Of a stretch of DNA of 20,376 nucleotides, positions 20,201-20,376 are shown in pieces (the first letter of the stretch is position 1; each line of letters starts with the position of its first letter). A program made the position numbers and the translations under genes. Under the pieces are notes generated by a model. The model had not been told where the DNA came from and searched no databases. It saw only the letters and a program-made list of their open reading frames with translations. The stretch covers positions 1-20,376 of the forward strand of contig JAESIW010000062.1 in assembly GCA_016802295.1 (NCBI GenBank). Direction: 5' to 3'. The stretch comes from Brachionus rotundiformis. Its lineage: Eukaryota > Rotifera > Eurotatoria > Ploima > Brachionidae.

Positions 20201-20295
20201 ATAAAAGTCAAATTCAATTTGATTGTATAACAACATTAGCATATCCAACATGGTTCAGTGATCATTCGGCTTTATTTAATGAGATCAATTTTTAA
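14242..20295 (+). CDS. Helentron-type Helitron Rep-helicase-endonuclease protein
   Basis: A 2017-residue single-exon protein that would nick, unwind and re-insert a rolling-circle transposon. Order: basic repeats (about 43-168); Cys pairs C195/C198 and C237/C240; a Helitron N-terminal region with LPREF near 317; a Rep nuclease with the HUH motif PHIHL (H691, H693) and a two-tyrosine motif YVSAYMLK (Y895, Y899). A PIF1-type SF1 helicase follows: Walker A GGAGTGKS (K1278), Walker B LLIIDE (D1360, E1361), GDLNQ (D1397), HKSQGQ (H1679), and YVALSRA (R1708). The C-terminal EEP/AP-endonuclease-like domain has QNIQSFN (N1789), FLNECH (E1816), VFGDFNID (D1941, N1943) and SDHS (D2007, H2008). An endonuclease C-terminal to the helicase is typical of the Helentron clade. 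All key residues are present, so it looks potentially active. Confidence 0.95.
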   Translation: MENKRKDPNYRSKERTIQKLTKQRTRENLLEKQKEQIKNTIQHQIRREDQNYRSREQSRNTSEHQIRREDQNYRSREQSRNTTEHQIRREDQNYRSREQSRNTTEHQIRREDPIYRSDEQAANTIEHRIRRESVEYKSCEQQRNTNEHRARRESVEYRSKEQRLDTLRKAHKRTEQNHLIDIYEEGVKNGPSFVCVCCGGIFFKRTVEKFSLKSNNNLFHLIFNVDIKSMCGYYWICVTCNKYVKQNNIPTLALSNGLSFPRIPDQIKCLNDLEERLCSPRLPFIRIKELVNWDRQQKIVGNIVNVPIDTEKTLDILPREFNDSETIQLVLKRRMDYNKAYRFDKIRPYVLLNAIKYLIERPLFKENKIKLSTVWFENHKHIECIDLTEDFIVNNEDSKLPELNDNIDNNQLDEQININNEPEENDDENAEYLQQIIEAQQTLLVDNNDLIKTIAPGEGLQPRSILSDKDCEELTFLKIYGGEKYQTKIQLKYGMRCKSEFRRFDRRCAEDINKIFFSYKKLVGKKLNAAIDTCLRKTKDIESMTARDALNKQKINDLIVRNEAQMFLRTIRSSPQYWEWKKMEINAMIRQLGCPTFFITLSPAEIDWDELIIILVKTLEGRYLKDDELKQISRQKRIELVSRDPITVARYFENRMGELLKYMFNPYGPFKENPVIDYFWRVEFQNRGSPHIHLICWNKEAPLYEEDNFESKSKCSQFIDNYIKCNRGENNLVIEDEYNNRNQLLQQISLKYQIHVHKDNCKYTDDYGNKMCKYGFPWPILNKTHILEPMKTNHKDFGKSYENFVIIRDKLNEINEKFKRNNQYSISYEEFLDSINLSEHLYLTALSSSIKRTTVFLKRSSKDLMINSYNKQIYVRHRANMDIQFITDPYGAAAYVSAYMLKSNASMSRLLKNTVEEVIHGNLSVKQRLIKVANKFNNCSEISAQECAYTLLSMPVSRTSRETIYVNTFPSKERNVILKEDRYLEVLNPESRNIFRAGILEHYVNRPQSIDNMCLAEFATNYDYLSKERAKNPNDLTRVGQFQPDDDEHLDEDDFNTHYVDENVQNESNSNLIKLLKNDGFIKTRNKCKIIRYKRYNRVKDPKNYYRVELMLFYPWRNEKSDVELRDPFEKFEKNKSIIAQNHALFESVVAEEFDKAQNEIELAIQEHYEQIVEDYVERLNEANENLITNANEAQNEEYEDEFGYHAVLHDDIHNIQSMLNTNTDTITLPKSMNNEEYSILMKSLNRIQHKYLVNFIDCVRSNKPFYHFISGGAGTGKSHLIKSLYQTFIRINDVNRTDPNARTILLSAFTGKAAFNIKGSTLHSLFHLPIHSNKLERMSEKLLARVRRSLDKISLLIIDEISMVGANLFSKLNQRLMQIMDNDKPFGNISIVVVGDLNQICPVQDGWIFERAKGMNGYSILAGEMLWQKFEFLELKEIMRQRDDAIFAEALNTLGNKGVIGLSDEQVRMFNSRIVDIDEIPQEAICVIHSNKGVEQYNEYKLKTMPGELIENRAIDLAMGKDKNSNRAKNLVASIRNESDINKTCSMPTLLRFKLNCKYMITTNLKTNDGLVNGAVGILRHLVYTKNKTNEKPLIKRVYMEFEDKDVGKMTRNSNDQLKWSKNDLSTLRNSSNIDINNLTVLEYEQQTVKRPKCVGNEQYHVDRKQFTLVECESMTIHKSQGQSYNCVAVNIGEPLKRSLLYVALSRATKLNALYLYGSKSIESARVQRLSREKRENELNYFEKNDPVRIEINRLRSQVQLTNRYKFLDYDNCISNDSTKSLKFIVQNIQSFNANMDKLKNDFGYKQADIIFLNECHNKKSNRIIANRFMNDMNYDLVYYSYANETNSSNGQLCLIRNNLVDKIQLLAHNANNSNFEYTNTSQLNKCVELSLFAYNKSLYFLNVYKHPKCDDDKFLIELEQFINQNCNFLSSDQLLVFGDFNIDFNLITKKKYLNYIYEKIGLIPTLANVKTFNNKSQLDWCFALNKSQIQFDCITTLAYPTWFSDHSALFNEINF
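14368..14745 (+). repeat. Six tandem 63-bp repeats coding 21-residue basic units
   Basis: CAT codons mark the unit starts at 14368, 14431, 14494, 14557, 14620 and 14683. Units 1-3 are nearly identical in DNA; units 4-6 are diverged. Each encodes a variant of H-x-I-R-R-E-D-x-x-Y-R-S-x-E-Q. Arg-rich N-terminal repeats are common in Helitron proteins and may bind nucleic acid. The near-identity of the first three units suggests recent expansion. Confidence 0.9.
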
Positions 20296-20376
20296 ATATA
20301 TATGTTATTTATTTTATAATTTTAATTTGATTTTTTTTTTTATTTCGTATATATATATTTTAGAATATTCGTTATT
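20296..20376. other. 3' flank of the Helitron gene
   Basis: Eighty-one A+T-rich bases with ATATATAT tracts on both sides of a T-run (20299-20305 and about 20350-20360), which could pair weakly. A 3' Helentron hairpin might lie here or further right. The window ends too soon to tell. Confidence 0.3.

Larger units (their letters stand above)
12696..20295 (+). mobile_element. Coding core of a Helentron-like Helitron
   Basis: The USP plus Rep-helicase-endonuclease cassette identifies a rolling-circle transposon. Terminal sequences (asymmetric short inverted ends, a 3' hairpin, insertion between two T residues) were not found, so the ends are undefined. The shared upstream motif and the tight packing suggest the element may extend left to include the glycoprotein, gene X and the protease. 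That would make the inverted repeat an internal rearrangement of the element. Confidence 0.7.

Overview
ORGANISM. The DNA is strongly A+T-rich. Several genes are interrupted by very short GT-AG introns (about 45-62 bases), intergenic gaps are small, and the only large protein is a Helitron replicase. This points to a compact, A+T-rich invertebrate nuclear genome; an astigmatid mite or a rotifer would fit, but the sequence does not decide it. No tRNA, rRNA, CRISPR array or bacterial-style signal was seen. The whole window looks like mobile or virus-derived accessory DNA, not ordinary host genes.

LEFT MODULE (1-4684). The first 91 bases are an inverted copy of part of the helicase exon of a rolling-circle replication protein. 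The gene itself follows at 341-1525: a complete five-exon gene for a CRESS-DNA-virus-type Rep, with an HUH nuclease and an SF3 helicase. Four compact same-strand genes come next. They form a two-gene module present twice in tandem: zinc-finger protein, acidic partner protein, zinc-finger paralogue, partner paralogue.

INVERTED-REPEAT MODULE (4856-13584). Two nearly identical arms of about 3.6 kb (4856-8457 and 9982-13584) face each other across a 1.5-kb spacer. Each arm carries a two-exon gene for a virus-like type I membrane glycoprotein (signal peptide, Cys-rich ectodomain, C-terminal membrane anchor), the 5' part of a ubiquitin-specific protease (USP) gene, and a small unknown gene X transcribed away from the glycoprotein gene. 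The spacer holds a probable papain-fold cysteine protease gene. The left arm stops inside the USP gene, so that copy is broken; the right arm runs on into an intact USP.

RIGHT MODULE (12696-20295). A three-exon USP is followed, in the same reading frame and after one TAA codon, by a 2017-codon Helitron protein of the Helentron type. Its order is basic repeats, zinc finger, HUH Rep with two tyrosines, PIF1-type helicase, and a C-terminal endonuclease/exonuclease/phosphatase nuclease.

HOW THE PARTS MAY WORK TOGETHER. The Helentron protein would supply excision, replication and insertion. The USP and the second protease could counter host ubiquitin control or process proteins. The glycoprotein would allow membrane targeting or cell-to-cell transfer. 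A shared 10-base motif (AATTTAGATA or one base different) lies just upstream of gene X, the protease, the glycoprotein and the USP. This suggests these genes form one co-regulated element. Whether the CRESS-type Rep and zinc-finger module belongs to the same element is unresolved. All functional roles are inferred from sequence motifs; no database search was possible.
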